Position numbers and translations under genes: made by a program. Shown here piece after piece: positions 1 through 10,479 of a stretch of DNA of 64,000 bases; position 1 is the stretch's first letter; the number at the start of each line of letters is the position of its first letter. The notes under the pieces were generated by a model that was not told the DNA's origin, did not search any database, and worked only from the letters and a program-made list of their open reading frames with translations. This stretch comes from Hartmannibacter diazotrophicus. Lineage in GTDB: Bacteria > Pseudomonadota > Alphaproteobacteria > Rhizobiales > Pleomorphomonadaceae. Where the stretch lies: NCBI RefSeq assembly GCF_900231165.1, contig NZ_LT960615.1:58333-122332 (forward strand), read 5' to 3'.

Positions 1-28
1 AGCCCATAACAAAAAGGAAGAGGCGGAC

Positions 29-901
29 ATGGCAACGCTGCACACGAAGGCTTCGGCCCGCCTGATGATGTCGCCGGCGGTTATCCTGCTCTTCCTGTGG
101 ATGATCGTTCCGCTGGTGATGACGCTCTACTTCTCCTTCCTGCGCTACAATCTGTTGATGCCGGGGATGGAGGAGTGGGCGGGCTTCTTCAACTACCAAT
201 ACTTCGTCACCGATCCCGCCTTTTCCGACGCCATCGCCAACACGCTGATCCTCGTCGTCGGTGTGCTGATGATCACCATTGTCGGCGGCATTCTCTTTGG
301 CTTGTTGCTTGACCAGCCCTTCTATGGCCGCGGCATCGTGCGGCTGATGGTCATCGCCCCCTTCTTCGTGATGCCCACCGTCTCGGCGCTGGTCTGGAAG
401 AACATGATGATGCACCCGGTCTACGGCGTCTTCGCCTGGATCGCGCGCACCTTCGGCCTGCAACCGGTCGACTGGCTCTCCAGCGTGCCGCTCTTCTCGA
501 TCATCATGATCGTCGCATGGCAGTGGCTGCCGTTTGCGACACTGATCCTTCTGACGGCGCTGCAGTCGCTCGATTCGGAGCAGAAGGAAGCCGCGGAGAT
601 GGACGGCGCCGGCTTCGTCTCGCGCTTCATCTACATCGTGCTGCCGCACCTTTCGCGCGCCATCACGGTGGTGGTCCTGATCGAGACCATCTTCCTGCTT
701 TCGGTCTTCGCCGAGATCCTCGTCACCACCGGCGGCGGACCCGGCACCCAGACCACCAACCTCACCTATCTCGTCTACACCCAGGCTCTCCTGCAATACG
801 ACGTCGGCGGGGCCTCGGCGGGCGGCATCATCGCGGTCATCCTCGCCAACATCGTTGCGATCTTCCTGATCCGCATGATTGGCAAGAATCTCGACAAGTA
901 A
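29..901 (+). CDS. smoF: Sugar/polyol ABC transporter permease (SmoF-like)
   Basis: Inner-membrane permease of a carbohydrate ABC importer of the MalF/UgpA type, 290 aa with about six hydrophobic helices. The cytoplasmic EAA loop that docks on the ATPase is visible near residue 188 (KEAAEMDGAG). A purine-rich ribosome site (GGAAGAGG) precedes the ATG. The next permease starts 12 bases after its stop and an ATPase follows, so this is the middle of an operon whose binding-protein gene would lie upstream of the window. The set resembles the sorbitol/mannitol transporter smoEFGK of rhizobia and Rhodobacter. The substrate is inferred from that resemblance and from the dehydrogenase downstream. Confidence 0.88.
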   Translation: MATLHTKASARLMMSPAVILLFLWMIVPLVMTLYFSFLRYNLLMPGMEEWAGFFNYQYFVTDPAFSDAIANTLILVVGVLMITIVGGILFGLLLDQPFYGRGIVRLMVIAPFFVMPTVSALVWKNMMMHPVYGVFAWIARTFGLQPVDWLSSVPLFSIIMIVAWQWLPFATLILLTALQSLDSEQKEAAEMDGAGFVSRFIYIVLPHLSRAITVVVLIETIFLLSVFAEILVTTGGGPGTQTTNLTYLVYTQALLQYDVGGASAGGIIAVILANIVAIFLIRMIGKNLDK

Positions 902-913
902 GGAGGCACCGAC

Positions 914-1744
914 ATGGCACGCAAAGTCTCCACACGGCAGACCGTGATCTTCACCGTCCTCGGCTGGACGATCGGCTTCCTGATCTTCTTCCCGATCCTG
1001 TGGACGTTCCTGACCAGCTTCAAGACCGAGGGCGAGGCGATCGCCAATCCCCCGAGCTTCCTGTTCTTCGAATGGACGACGGAGAACTACCTGGAAGTGC
1101 AGTCGCGTTCCAACTACTTCCTGCACTTCGGCAACTCTGTGGTCATCGCCATCGGATCGACCATCCTCGGACTGATCATCGCGGTGCCGGCGGCCTGGGC
1201 CATGGCCTTCTCGCCGACCAAGCACACCAAGGATGTGCTGATGTGGATGCTCTCCACCAAGATGATGCCGGCGGTGGGCGTTCTGGTCCCGATCTACCTG
1301 CTCTTCCGGGACTGGGGCCTGCTCGACACCCGCACGGGCCTGACCGGCATCATGACCATGATCAACCTGCCGATCATCGTCTGGATGCTCTACACCTACT
1401 TCCGCGAGATTCCGGGCGAAATCCTGGAAGCCGCCCGCATGGACGGCGCCTCGCTTGCCAAGGAAATCGTCTACGTCCTCACCCCGATGGCCGTTCCCGG
1501 CATCGCCTCCACCATGCTGCTCAACATCATCATGGCCTGGAACGAGGCATTCTGGACGTTGAATCTCACGGCCGCCAAGGCCGCCCCGCTGACGGCGTTC
1601 ATCGCCTCCTATTCGAGCCCCGAAGGTCTCTTCTGGGCCAAGCTCTCGGCGGCCTCCACCATGGCGATCGCCCCGATTCTCATCCTCGGTTGGTTCAGCC
1701 AGAAGCAGCTCGTGCGCGGGCTCACCTTCGGCGCCGTGAAGTGA
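914..1744 (+). CDS. smoG: Sugar/polyol ABC transporter permease (SmoG-like)
   Basis: Second permease of the carbohydrate importer (MalG type), 276 aa with about six membrane helices. It starts with a hydrophobic helix near residues 10-32 and carries an EAA loop near residue 174 ([14 protein letters not shown]). It would pair with the preceding MalF-type permease to form the membrane channel. AAGGAGG lies about 8 bases before the ATG and fixes the start. It is followed after 13 bases by the ATPase gene. Polyol specificity is an inference from overall similarity to SmoG/MtlG. Confidence 0.88.
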   Translation: MARKVSTRQTVIFTVLGWTIGFLIFFPILWTFLTSFKTEGEAIANPPSFLFFEWTTENYLEVQSRSNYFLHFGNSVVIAIGSTILGLIIAVPAAWAMAFSPTKHTKDVLMWMLSTKMMPAVGVLVPIYLLFRDWGLLDTRTGLTGIMTMINLPIIVWMLYTYFREIPGEILEAARMDGASLAKEIVYVLTPMAVPGIASTMLLNIIMAWNEAFWTLNLTAAKAAPLTAFIASYSSPEGLFWAKLSAASTMAIAPILILGWFSQKQLVRGLTFGAVK

Positions 1745-1757
1745 AGGAAGAACAACA

Positions 1758-2759
<1,002 letters not shown>

Positions 2760-2928
2760 ACAAAGCAGTTAATTGTGCCGCTTGGATACTGGGATTTTTC
2801 TTCTGGCATGGCATTGATCCGCTCAACAGGCGCTCATGAGGCAGTATTTATTGGGAAGCTGTATAAATTTGAGAGTGATTATTATCAAAACTCAGTGAAA
2901 CAACTGTCGAGAAATTTGGAGTTTTGCA

Positions 2929-3840
2929 ATGAACGCCGAATTGACACCAGAGAGACAGCAAATGCAATCGCCGCAGTTTGAACGAATAGCCTGTGGCGCT
3001 TCAGAAAGTTTTGTCTGGCGTGTTGATGATTACCCCTGGCAGTTTTCTACGTGGAACTGCCATCCGGAGTTCGAAATACATCTCATAAGGCACTCCAGCG
3101 GGATCGCCATGGTGGGCGATTACATCGGAAATTTTGGTCCGGGCGATTTGACGATTATCGGAAGCTGGCTGCCGCATGACTGGATTTCTTTCAGGCAGCC
3201 CGGCTCGAACCTGCCCGGACGTGACTTGGTGATCCAATTTGATCCCCACAGAATTCTCAACAGTGCGGTGATTTTCCCCGAACTTGCTCATCTCTCCGAC
3301 CTCTTTGATCGGGCTCTCAACGGAATTCGATTTACCGGGAAATCAGCCCAGCAATTTGCAGAGCAGCTCGAAAGACTTGGAGACTCAAAGGGCGCGGACC
3401 GCGTCGGACGCTTTTTTTCAATTCTTGAGGCTATGTCTGATGAGACATCCTATGAAATACTTTCAAAAGCAAGACAAACATCTTTGAACAAGAATGACAA
3501 CGATATAATTCAGAGAGTAATTGAACATTTAAAACAGAATATATCGGAAGAAACATCGCTTGCGGAGTTGGCGGCAGTTGCCAAGATGACTGAAACGTCG
3601 TTCAGTCGATTCTTTGGCCGTCATGTCGGAATTACTTACAGTGAATTCAAAACAAGATTACGAATTGGCCGCGCCTGCAGCTTGTTGCGCAGTTCGAATG
3701 AAACGGTCGCCAATATAGCCTTGGATTGCGGATACAATAATCTCGCAAATTTCAATCGACGATTTCTATCAATTCAAGGCTGCACCCCGCGTGAATACAG
3801 AAAGAAAGCTGAAGATCCGACAAATGGTGGAGAAAAATAG
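2929..3840 (+). CDS. AraC-family transcriptional regulator
   Basis: 303-aa regulator with an N-terminal cupin-like sensor region (about residues 20-160; [14 protein letters not shown] and [15 protein letters not shown] are typical sugar-binding arm strands) and a C-terminal pair of AraC helix-turn-helix motifs (residues about 195-295, ending [12 protein letters not shown] followed by GCTPREYR). It lies between the polyol transporter and a polyol dehydrogenase that begins 2 bases after its stop. It most likely senses the polyol and activates the dehydrogenase and/or transporter. Base composition is visibly more AT-rich than in the transporter genes, which suggests a separate origin for the regulator-dehydrogenase pair. 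Confidence 0.87.
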   Translation: MNAELTPERQQMQSPQFERIACGASESFVWRVDDYPWQFSTWNCHPEFEIHLIRHSSGIAMVGDYIGNFGPGDLTIIGSWLPHDWISFRQPGSNLPGRDLVIQFDPHRILNSAVIFPELAHLSDLFDRALNGIRFTGKSAQQFAEQLERLGDSKGADRVGRFFSILEAMSDETSYEILSKARQTSLNKNDNDIIQRVIEHLKQNISEETSLAELAAVAKMTETSFSRFFGRHVGITYSEFKTRLRIGRACSLLRSSNETVANIALDCGYNNLANFNRRFLSIQGCTPREYRKKAEDPTNGGEK

Positions 3841-3841
3841 A

Positions 3842-4885
3842 ATGGCGAATTCACAAATGGCTCTGGTCCTGGAGCGAAAAGGCAAATTATCTCTGCGTGA
3901 AATAGAACTTTCCAATAAAATCGGGTCAAACGATGTCAAGATCGCAATAAAGGTTGTCGGTATCTGCGGCTCCGATGTGCATTACTATACACATGGAAAG
4001 ATCGGACCATTCGAGGTCAACGCGCCAATGGTCTTGGGCCACGAAGCTGCGGGGGTCGTCGTCGAATGCGGCGCCGGTGTCGATCACCTCAAGATCGGTG
4101 ATCGGGTTTGCATGGAACCAGGAATTCCGACCACTTTGTCCAAAGCCTCGCGCCTTGGTATCTACAACCTTGATCCGGACGTGGTTTTCTGGGCGACACC
4201 ACCGGTTCACGGCGTTCTTACGCCATATGCGATTCATCCCGCCGCATTGTCCTTCAAGTTGCCGGACAATGTTACGGACGCTGAAGGTGCGATGATTGAG
4301 CCTTTCGCTGTGGGTATGCAGGCCGCTGCAAAGGCCAATATTCAACCCGGCGATATTGCTGTGGTGACGGGGGCAGGCCCAATCGGAACCATGGTCGCGC
4401 TCGCCGCACTCGCAGGCGGTTGTGCAACCGTAGTGCTTGCAGATTTTGCCAAGCCGAAGCTGGACATTGCTTCGCAGTATCAAGGCATAATCCCATGCGA
4501 CCTGAATAAGAACAGTTTGCCCGAGATGATCTCTCAGCTTACAGGCGGATGGGGCGCCGATATCGTATTTGAGTGCTCTGGTGCCGCGGCGGCATGGAAG
4601 GATATCGATCGCATCTTGCGTCCAGCCGGAACAATCATCGCTGTCGGCCTTCCGATCTCTAGCGTTCCGGTCGACATTTCAACACTTTCGACAAAGGAAA
4701 TTCAGATCAAGACCGTCTTTCGTTATGCGCACCAATATGAACGCGCGATTGCATTGATCGCGTCTGGAAAAGTGGACCTCAAACCCCTCATCACGGCAAC
4801 ATTTTCATTCAATGAGGCGATCACTGCCTTTGAGCGTGCGTCATTGGGTCTTCCAGATGACGTGAAGCTGCAAATAGCGCTCTGA
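3842..4885 (+). CDS. Sorbitol/xylitol-type medium-chain dehydrogenase
   Basis: 347-aa NAD-dependent medium-chain dehydrogenase. Catalytic zinc ligands are visible in [10 protein letters not shown] (Cys) and GHEAAG (His-Glu), and the Rossmann motif GAGPIG is near residue 178. The start is set by GGAG about 9 bases upstream; an upstream in-frame ATG inside the AraC gene is ignored. The loop that normally carries four cysteines for a structural zinc (residues about 94-112) has none, a feature also known from some rhizobial xylitol/sorbitol dehydrogenases. Probable role: oxidation of a polyol such as xylitol or sorbitol to the ketose. The exact substrate cannot be read from sequence. Confidence 0.83.
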   Translation: MANSQMALVLERKGKLSLREIELSNKIGSNDVKIAIKVVGICGSDVHYYTHGKIGPFEVNAPMVLGHEAAGVVVECGAGVDHLKIGDRVCMEPGIPTTLSKASRLGIYNLDPDVVFWATPPVHGVLTPYAIHPAALSFKLPDNVTDAEGAMIEPFAVGMQAAAKANIQPGDIAVVTGAGPIGTMVALAALAGGCATVVLADFAKPKLDIASQYQGIIPCDLNKNSLPEMISQLTGGWGADIVFECSGAAAAWKDIDRILRPAGTIIAVGLPISSVPVDISTLSTKEIQIKTVFRYAHQYERAIALIASGKVDLKPLITATFSFNEAITAFERASLGLPDDVKLQIAL

Positions 4886-5164
4886 ATGGCCCGTTCCCGC
4901 AGAACTGGTGGGATGCACCACATGCGCGGCGGTTTGGCGGTCGGGCAAACGCAGTTCGAGGCTCAAGCAAGTTACCATTTCTAATTCGGAAGTGATCCGC
5001 AACATCAACATAATATCAACGGGGACGGCTGTGGTGACAACTCATGTGTCCATCATCCGCGTCGACATCAAATATCCTCCAATTCACCGGAAACCTATGA
5101 ATAACAACAGATTCAACGATGGAGTCCCATATCCCTCATCTTGGGAAAATTCGTCCACACAGCC
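4886..5164. other. Intergenic stretch without recognised gene
   Basis: About 280 bases between the dehydrogenase stop and the first transposase remnant. Only short open frames without recognisable motifs are present. No intrinsic terminator with a T tract was seen. It may include decayed insertion-sequence DNA continuous with the next feature. Confidence 0.5.
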
Positions 5165-5390
5165 TAAACAGAACGCATGGGCCCGGTTTCACATTGTCGT
5201 CAAGGATGCGGTGCGGTTTGTGAGTCAGTTGTCATCGATGAACTGCAAGACGCTTTCAACCGCGTTGGATTCGGAGGATCGCGGCGACAAGCACGTCAGG
5301 GTGGTCTTGTCGGGTATGTCGAGCTTGTCGGTGAGAGGCCATCCGACCAGATTGAGCAGAACGGCGGCATGCACACCCGAGTCCGCTGCT
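5165..5390 (-). pseudogene. Decayed IS630-type transposase C-terminus (older remnant)
   Basis: Reading the minus strand gives a degraded C-terminal half of an IS630-family transposase: GWPLTDKLDIPDKTTLTCL, then SPRSSESNAVESVLQFIDDN followed by a stop and LTNRT. This matches the pattern GWH-TDKLD-P--I-L--LP-SPELNPVENVWQF-RDNWL-NR of the family, but the catalytic Glu context is changed (SNAVES for LNPVEN) and stops interrupt it. The remnant ends exactly where the next IS630 element begins (TA at 5391-5392), so it was the target of that later insertion. Non-functional. Confidence 0.6.
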
Positions 5391-5482
5391 TAGAGCGGTT
5401 TCCAGACGAACTGGATCGTTGGGGATCCTTGTCGGCGGTTTTGTGATTCAGACTTCCCGCTGGTTGCAGGAGGCCAGCATGG

Positions 5483-5875
5483 ATGGCACGAACGCTTTCA
5501 CGGGATCTTCGGGACGGGGTTGTTGCAGCGATTGATGGTGGCCTGAGTTGTCGTGCGGCGGCAGCCCGCTTAGGTGTCAGTGTGTCGAGCGCGATCCGCT
5601 GGCGACAACTTGCCCTGGAACATGGTCGGGCCGTGGTCAAGCCGCGCGGCGGTGACCGGCATTCGGGCAAGATCGAAGCGCAGGGCGGCTTCATTCGGGA
5701 GCTGATCGCCGAACAGGGAGCCATGATCCTCACCTCCAATCGCGGCTTTGCCGAATGGGGCGAGGTCTTTGGCGATCCCGTCGTCGCCAACGCGCTGCTC
5801 GACAGGCTGCTGCACCATGCCGTCGTCGTTCAGATCGAGGGACAAGCTACCGCCTCCGACAGCATGCCGAACTGA
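5483..5875 (+). pseudogene. IS630 transposase N-terminus fused in frame to IstB C-terminus
   Basis: A 130-codon open frame that is a chimera. Codons 1-78 are the helix-turn-helix N-terminus of an IS630 transposase (SCRAAAARLGVSVSSAIRW, then GGDRHSGKIEAQGGFIREL). From codon about 79 the frame is the IstB ATPase C-terminus of an IS21 element (AMILTSNRGFAEWGEVFGD, ALLDRLLHHAVVVQIEG). The IstB part then loses frame by one base: the expected tail SYRLRQHAELMPEHVRA is readable in another frame up to about 5897. The join looks like a deletion fusing two elements. A functional protein is unlikely. Confidence 0.75.
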
Positions 5876-5899
5876 TGCCCGAGCATGTCCGCGCCTAAG

Positions 5900-6047
5900 C
5901 CATCATCTCCCCGCCAACGCTCAATCCGCCGCCGCGCCCAAGAGGACGGCCGCCCAAAAATCCTTAAGTCTCCAGCACGACCGCATCGGCCAATCTGGGG
6001 AATTTTACTTCGGCACTTCTGGGGAAAATTCGTTCGGCATTGACAAC
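5900..6047 (+). repeat. IS21-type right terminus
   Basis: Downstream of the istB remnant, two copies of CTGGGGAA-type repeats occur about 24 bases apart (around 5994 and 6018) followed by a terminal TTGACA at about 6041-6046. Short repeated motifs and a terminal TGTCAA/TTGACA are typical of IS21-family ends. Immediately after it the IS630 transposase reading frame resumes with TTTTLVAGLRMTGMVAP, so this marks the insertion junction. Confidence 0.55.
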
Positions 6048-6447
6048 CACCACGTTGGTCGCGGGCCTGCGGATGACCGGCATGGTCGCGCCGATGGTGC
6101 TTGATGGGCCGATCAACGGCGACTGGTTCGAAGCCTATGTGGCGCAAGTTCTGGTGCCCAAACTGCAACCTGGCAACGTGGTCATCATGGATAACCTTTC
6201 GAGCCACAAGCGGGCGGCAGTGAAGGAGAGGATCGAAGCGGCCGGCGCAACCTTGCGCTTCCCCCCGCCATACAGCCCAGACTTCAACCCGATCGAGAAG
6301 GCATTCTCCCGGCTCAAGCCCATGCTCCGCAAGGCGGGTGAGCGCACCGTCAGCGGGCTGTGGGACCTGATCGGCAGACTCATCGACATCTTCCAACCCG
6401 ACGAATGCGCCAACTACTTCAGATCATGCGGCTATGACCCGGAATGA
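6040..6447 (+). pseudogene. IS630 transposase C-terminal (DDE) fragment
   Basis: Carries the second and third catalytic residues of the IS630 DDE domain: the Asp in VVIMDNLSSHK and the Glu in SPDFNPIEKAFSRLK, ending with the family-typical CANYFRSCGYDPE just before the right terminal repeat. The first catalytic Asp and roughly 110 central residues are missing, lost at the IS21 junction. The open ATG at 6040 lies partly in IS21 terminal sequence and is not the natural start. Confidence 0.8.
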
Positions 6448-6462
6448 GAGGAAACCGCTCTA

Positions 6463-6812
6463 GGTGCTTTCCTCAAGCGGTCGTTATCGCAGGCCGCTTC
6501 ATACCATTTTCCCTGCGGAATAAATGCATGCGAAATACTGAATCATCGCGACGCTGATTTGGCGAGAAAAAAATTGACGGGCCGAAGTTAAGAGGACGGA
6601 CAGTTGATTGGGCACGCCCAATTTAACAAAAAATTAGATACGGCTTCGCATATTAATAATACAAAAAATATGAGTCCAGTGCGGATATAGCTAACGGATA
6701 TACGATACTTTTGTGCATTTGCTTAGATGGAACTAGCAAAAAAGTATTGATCGCGAATGATCGTTCCAATTTGAGACTCTATCTTTCTGTCTACATCTGG
6801 TGGAGACTAAAG
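6463..6812. other. AT-rich intergenic region upstream of chemotaxis receptor
   Basis: About 350 bases without a convincing gene. It becomes clearly AT-rich from about 6530 (runs such as AAAAAAATT and TTAATAATAC), as expected for a promoter region. GGTGGAGA about 10 bases before 6813 is the ribosome site of the next gene. No clear -35/-10 pair could be fixed by eye. Confidence 0.5.
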
Positions 6813-8495
6813 ATGCGACTGACAATAAATTCCATGCTGATGTCCGCATTTGTATCCGTTATTTTGTTATCGAGCTTGCAGGGCGTGCATGGACTTCGCA
6901 GCCTCAGCAGTGCAAACGACAATTTGCACTCATTCAGCGAGGTTAACTTGTCGAGGTCAACGACGGTTGGAAAAATTCAGAGCGGTTTCGCCAATCTTCG
7001 TTTGGCTGAAGGAATTATGCTGGTCGCATTGAATCCTCTTGATCAGGAAAAGGCGTTGCCGGAAATAGAATCCGCAATTCTGGCAGTGAATACGCAACTC
7101 ATTTCGCTTGGAAAGAATTACGATGCTTCAAGCACCGATGATTCTGCGTTTTCTCGTTTTCTTGTTTTATGGCGCGATTATGTAAACGACAATTTTAATT
7201 TTATAGATCTCTTAAAGTCCGGAAATTTCGGTATAGCGACAGATATGTACCTTGCCGAGATGGGTTCTAGTTTTGCGGAAGCAAGTGATAAACTTGAAAC
7301 GTTGTCGCAGGTGGAGAAATCTTTTGCATCGGAAGCATCCGACAAAGCGGAGCTTGACTACTCGATTGCGAAATATAGCGTATCGGCCGCTTTGGTTTGC
7401 ATCATCCTGTTTGGTATCGTCGCCATTGTTTTCGTTTGGCGTGGTGTTTCAGCCCCTCTTCTCGAAGTCACGCATGCTGTTCAATCCATTGCAAGGGGAG
7501 ATCTCACTGCAACGATCCCTAATTTCCGGTGTCCATTCGAAATCGAGCAGATTTCGGGAGCACTCAAAATTCTTCGCGACAGCCTTGCCGAAGCCGCGGA
7601 CATGAGGATACGCCAAGCCGATCGCGAAGCCAGCACGGCGACTGCGATGCTTGAGGAACGTGAGCGTATCGCGAACACTTTCCAGGAAAAGATGGGAAGT
7701 CTGGCTGAGCGATTTGTTGGTTCGGCACGAGACCTTGCTGGCGCGGCGCAGGGCCTGTCGGCGACTGCAGAACAAACCTCCGAGCAAGCCCACAATGTTT
7801 CCGGGGCTGCCAGGGGTGCGGCTCACAACGTGCAAAGTGTGGCTGCATCAACGGAAGAGCTGTCGGCATCGGTTCATGAAATCACGGCTCAGGTGACGCG
7901 ATCCGTCAAGATTTCCGAAGAAGCTTCCGGAAAAGCGGCGATGTTCGAATCGAACATTCGGCTGCTCTCGACAGCAGCGTCCGAGATCGGCGAGGTCGTC
8001 AGTCTCATTTCCGAAATTGCCGAGCAAACAAACCTGCTGGCGCTCAATGCGACCATTGAAGCTGCGCGAGCGGGAGAGGCAGGGCGGGGATTTGCTGTCG
8101 TTGCGTCCGAGGTGAAGAGCCTGGCTGGACAGACGGCCAAGGCAACTGATGGCATTGCCAAAAAAGTTCAGGAAATCCAGGTAGCGACCGAATCAACCGT
8201 ATGCTCAATTGAAGAGATTGTTCAAACCATCAAGCATATTCAGGAAAGCTCCGCTTCCATCGCTGGTGCGGTTGAGCAGCAAGGAGCCGCGACGAGTGAA
8301 ATTGCATCGAATACACAGCGTGCCGCAGAAGCGGCCCAGAACGTCAGCGCCATTATTGGTGCTGTTGGAGACTCTGCCAACACCACCGGCATCGCAGCGG
8401 GCGATCTGTTGAACTTGTCGGGCCAGTTGGAAAGGCAATCGTTGGCACTTCAAGACGAAGTCGTGACGTTTGTCGCGAAGCTTCGCACCGGCTGA
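6813..8495 (+). CDS. Methyl-accepting chemotaxis protein
   Basis: 560-aa transmembrane chemoreceptor. One membrane helix is near the N-terminus (residues about 7-27), then a roughly 160-residue helical periplasmic sensor rich in leucine and serine, a second membrane helix near 192-214, a HAMP linker ([21 protein letters not shown]), and a long cytoplasmic coiled coil. The coiled coil contains the conserved CheA/CheW hairpin tip [19 protein letters not shown]. The start at 6813 is preferred over an upstream in-frame ATG because TGGAGA lies before it and the first helix follows directly. The ligand is unknown. It stands alone, without che genes nearby, as is usual for accessory receptors on rhizobial plasmids. 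Confidence 0.92.
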   Translation: MRLTINSMLMSAFVSVILLSSLQGVHGLRSLSSANDNLHSFSEVNLSRSTTVGKIQSGFANLRLAEGIMLVALNPLDQEKALPEIESAILAVNTQLISLGKNYDASSTDDSAFSRFLVLWRDYVNDNFNFIDLLKSGNFGIATDMYLAEMGSSFAEASDKLETLSQVEKSFASEASDKAELDYSIAKYSVSAALVCIILFGIVAIVFVWRGVSAPLLEVTHAVQSIARGDLTATIPNFRCPFEIEQISGALKILRDSLAEAADMRIRQADREASTATAMLEERERIANTFQEKMGSLAERFVGSARDLAGAAQGLSATAEQTSEQAHNVSGAARGAAHNVQSVAASTEELSASVHEITAQVTRSVKISEEASGKAAMFESNIRLLSTAASEIGEVVSLISEIAEQTNLLALNATIEAARAGEAGRGFAVVASEVKSLAGQTAKATDGIAKKVQEIQVATESTVCSIEEIVQTIKHIQESSASIAGAVEQQGAATSEIASNTQRAAEAAQNVSAIIGAVGDSANTTGIAAGDLLNLSGQLERQSLALQDEVVTFVAKLRTG

Positions 8496-8697
8496 CAAAG
8501 CGACCCACTAGAAGATTGCGAGCAGCTTTGTCTGGGGCATGCCGGGAAGCTGCCCATCGGCTGTTGGCCGCAATGCCGCCGGGCAAGAAAGCGCCCCATA
8601 TCGGCCATGAGGTTACAGACGCCGCACGCACAGCGTCCAGACGTGGGTGAAGACAAAGATTTAGTTTATATTCATGACTCCGTATTGAACGGAAACG

Positions 8698-9909
8698 CTA
8701 ATTCACGGCAGTATCCGCCGTTATAACAATTGCCGCAGCACGTGCCGCCAGAAGACCTGCTAACAACAGCAGCACGGAGCTGGCGACAAAGGTGGCCTGA
8801 AATCCGCTCAAATCGAACAGTACTCCACCGACAACAGCGCCAAGCGTTATTGCGAACTGTATTACCGCCACCATCAGTCCGCCGCCGGCTTCTGCGTCCT
8901 GCGGCAAAGATCGCGTCAGCCAGGTCCACCAGCCGACTGGCGCCGCCGTGCTAAACATTCCCCATATACCGAGTAAGGCAGCGGTGGTCAGTAGACTGTG
9001 GCCAAACACGATAAGGAATGCGGCGATCACGGCCATGACTACGGGGATGATGATCAACATCCGATAAAGCCCTTCCTTGATGAGGAGGACGCCAACCAAG
9101 CTGGTGCCGACGACACCGGCGAGACCGATCCCGAGCAGAACAAGTGACAGCGTCGAAACGTCAACCGCCGTCACCGTTTCGAGGAACGGGCGCACGTAGG
9201 TGAACAGAGCAAACTGTCCCATAAAAAAGTGGCCGACAGATGCCATGCCGAAGGCGACCAGTGGCCGTTTCAGCAGTTGGAACACATTGACTGTACCCGG
9301 CCTCCGTTCCGACTTCATCGACGGCAGACTTACAATCTGCCAGATAAAGACGATCACCGCGACCGGGACGACGCAAAAGAAGGCTCCGCGCCAGCCAATA
9401 ATCGAGCCAAGGAAGGCTCCAAGTGGCGGAGCAATCACTGTGGCCAGAGCGTTGCCACCATTGAAGATCGCCAAGGCGCGTGGAACCTGCTGTGGCGGCA
9501 CCAACCGCATAGCGGTTGCTGCCGACATCGACCAGAAGCCACCGATGACGCCCCCAATCAGCGCGCGTCCGACCATGAGAATTTCATAATTCGGGGCAAT
9601 CGCCACGATCGTCCCCGAGAGGGCCATTACGACGGTCAATGCAAGCAGAAGAATTTTCCGGTCTAAATGTCCCGCAAGTGAGGAAATAAACAGGCTGGTC
9701 AATACCGCGAATGCGCCGGAAATGGCAATTGCTTGCCCAGCCTGTCCCTCTGTCACCTGAAGCTCCAAGGCAATGGGCGTCAGAAGGCTGACGGGCATAA
9801 ACTCCGACGCAATGAGCGTAAAGACGCAAAGTGACATCGCGAAGACCCCGCCCCAATAGGCACGTGGTTCGTCGGTGTCGATCGTTGCTACAGAAATATG
9901 AGCTGCCAT
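8698..9909 (-). CDS. MFS transporter (DHA1 / arabinose-efflux type)
   Basis: 403-aa major-facilitator protein with about 12 hydrophobic helices. It contains the motif-A region between helices 2 and 3 (SSLAGHLDRKILL) and PVGWWTWLTRSLP in the second half. It belongs to the DHA1 group that includes sugar-efflux and drug-export proteins such as YdhP/AraJ. It is transcribed divergently from a LysR regulator across a 570-base gap, an arrangement that usually means LysR control of the exporter in response to its substrate. The substrate is unknown. Confidence 0.88.
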   Translation of the reverse strand: MAAHISVATIDTDEPRAYWGGVFAMSLCVFTLIASEFMPVSLLTPIALELQVTEGQAGQAIAISGAFAVLTSLFISSLAGHLDRKILLLALTVVMALSGTIVAIAPNYEILMVGRALIGGVIGGFWSMSAATAMRLVPPQQVPRALAIFNGGNALATVIAPPLGAFLGSIIGWRGAFFCVVPVAVIVFIWQIVSLPSMKSERRPGTVNVFQLLKRPLVAFGMASVGHFFMGQFALFTYVRPFLETVTAVDVSTLSLVLLGIGLAGVVGTSLVGVLLIKEGLYRMLIIIPVVMAVIAAFLIVFGHSLLTTAALLGIWGMFSTAAPVGWWTWLTRSLPQDAEAGGGLMVAVIQFAITLGAVVGGVLFDLSGFQATFVASSVLLLLAGLLAARAAAIVITADTAVN

Positions 9910-10479
9910 TCATTCTACTTTCAAAGTCGCAACGACACGCGGCCGTCACCGTGCTGACAGTGGTCGCTGTTCGCGAAGAAGCTTGGCGGACGTCAGGCTC
10001 GGCGGCTTCTCGGCTCGCTCAGCAACCAAAAAGGCCGTGTAAACCTTCTGACTGGATCGCCCTCTTCCGTTGATCTAGTCAGATGCACGCTCGTGAACTA
10101 GCGGGCAGAATTTGCATACGTTCATGAGGAGCTCTCATAAATTCGGTGCGGTGCGTTGCTGCCGAGCTGCATTTCTGGCGTGAAAACCCAACGACGACCG
10201 ATGCCGGTCACCGCCAACTCGGGCATATATTCAATTCTCTGTCGGCCGCATTGCTGGAGGATGTTGGCCTGCGCTAGGCCTCACGTCATGGAAGACGCGG
10301 CGCCCGCAGTGGGCTCGGTGGTTTCGCATCAGGTGCCGGATGGTGCGGCGTGCGGTCGGTCAGCCCGGCAAAATCGTTGCGCTCGACCGATGCGCGCGCG
10401 AGCGCAGCAGGCCGCCGCCGCTTCAATCTGGTTTTCATTCTTGCTATAATCGCTTCTCGAATATGAGAAGGATTCATGA
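9910..10479. other. Divergent intergenic region between MFS and LysR genes
   Basis: Unusually long for a divergent pair (570 bases). The part next to the MFS gene holds a weak inverted motif CTAGT...ACTAG around 10074-10100 that could belong to a regulator site. The open frames inside have no recognisable motif. TATAAT at about 10445-10450, close upstream of the LysR start, is a candidate -10 box. Confidence 0.4.

Larger units (their letters stand above)
5391..6462 (+). mobile_element. IS630-family element with internal IS21 fragment (mosaic fossil)
   Basis: Perfect terminal inverted repeats AGAGCGGTTTCC (5393-5404 region) and GGAAACCGCTCT (6450-6461 region) are each flanked by TA, the target duplication of IS630 elements (TA at 5391-5392 and 6461-6462). 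Between them lie the N-terminal third and the C-terminal third of one IS630 transposase on the plus strand. They are separated by the 3' end of an istB gene and an IS21-type right terminus (about 5721-6047). The element cannot make its own transposase but keeps both ends, so it could still be mobilised by a related enzyme. Confidence 0.82.

Noticed and set aside
4908..5393. 161-codon plus-strand frame before the IS630 mosaic
   Set aside because: Its second half is antisense to a recognisable IS630-type transposase remnant; no motif of its own.
10156..10449. 97-codon frame in the MFS-LysR gap
   Set aside because: No motif, no ribosome site and Cys/Arg-rich composition; treated as non-coding.
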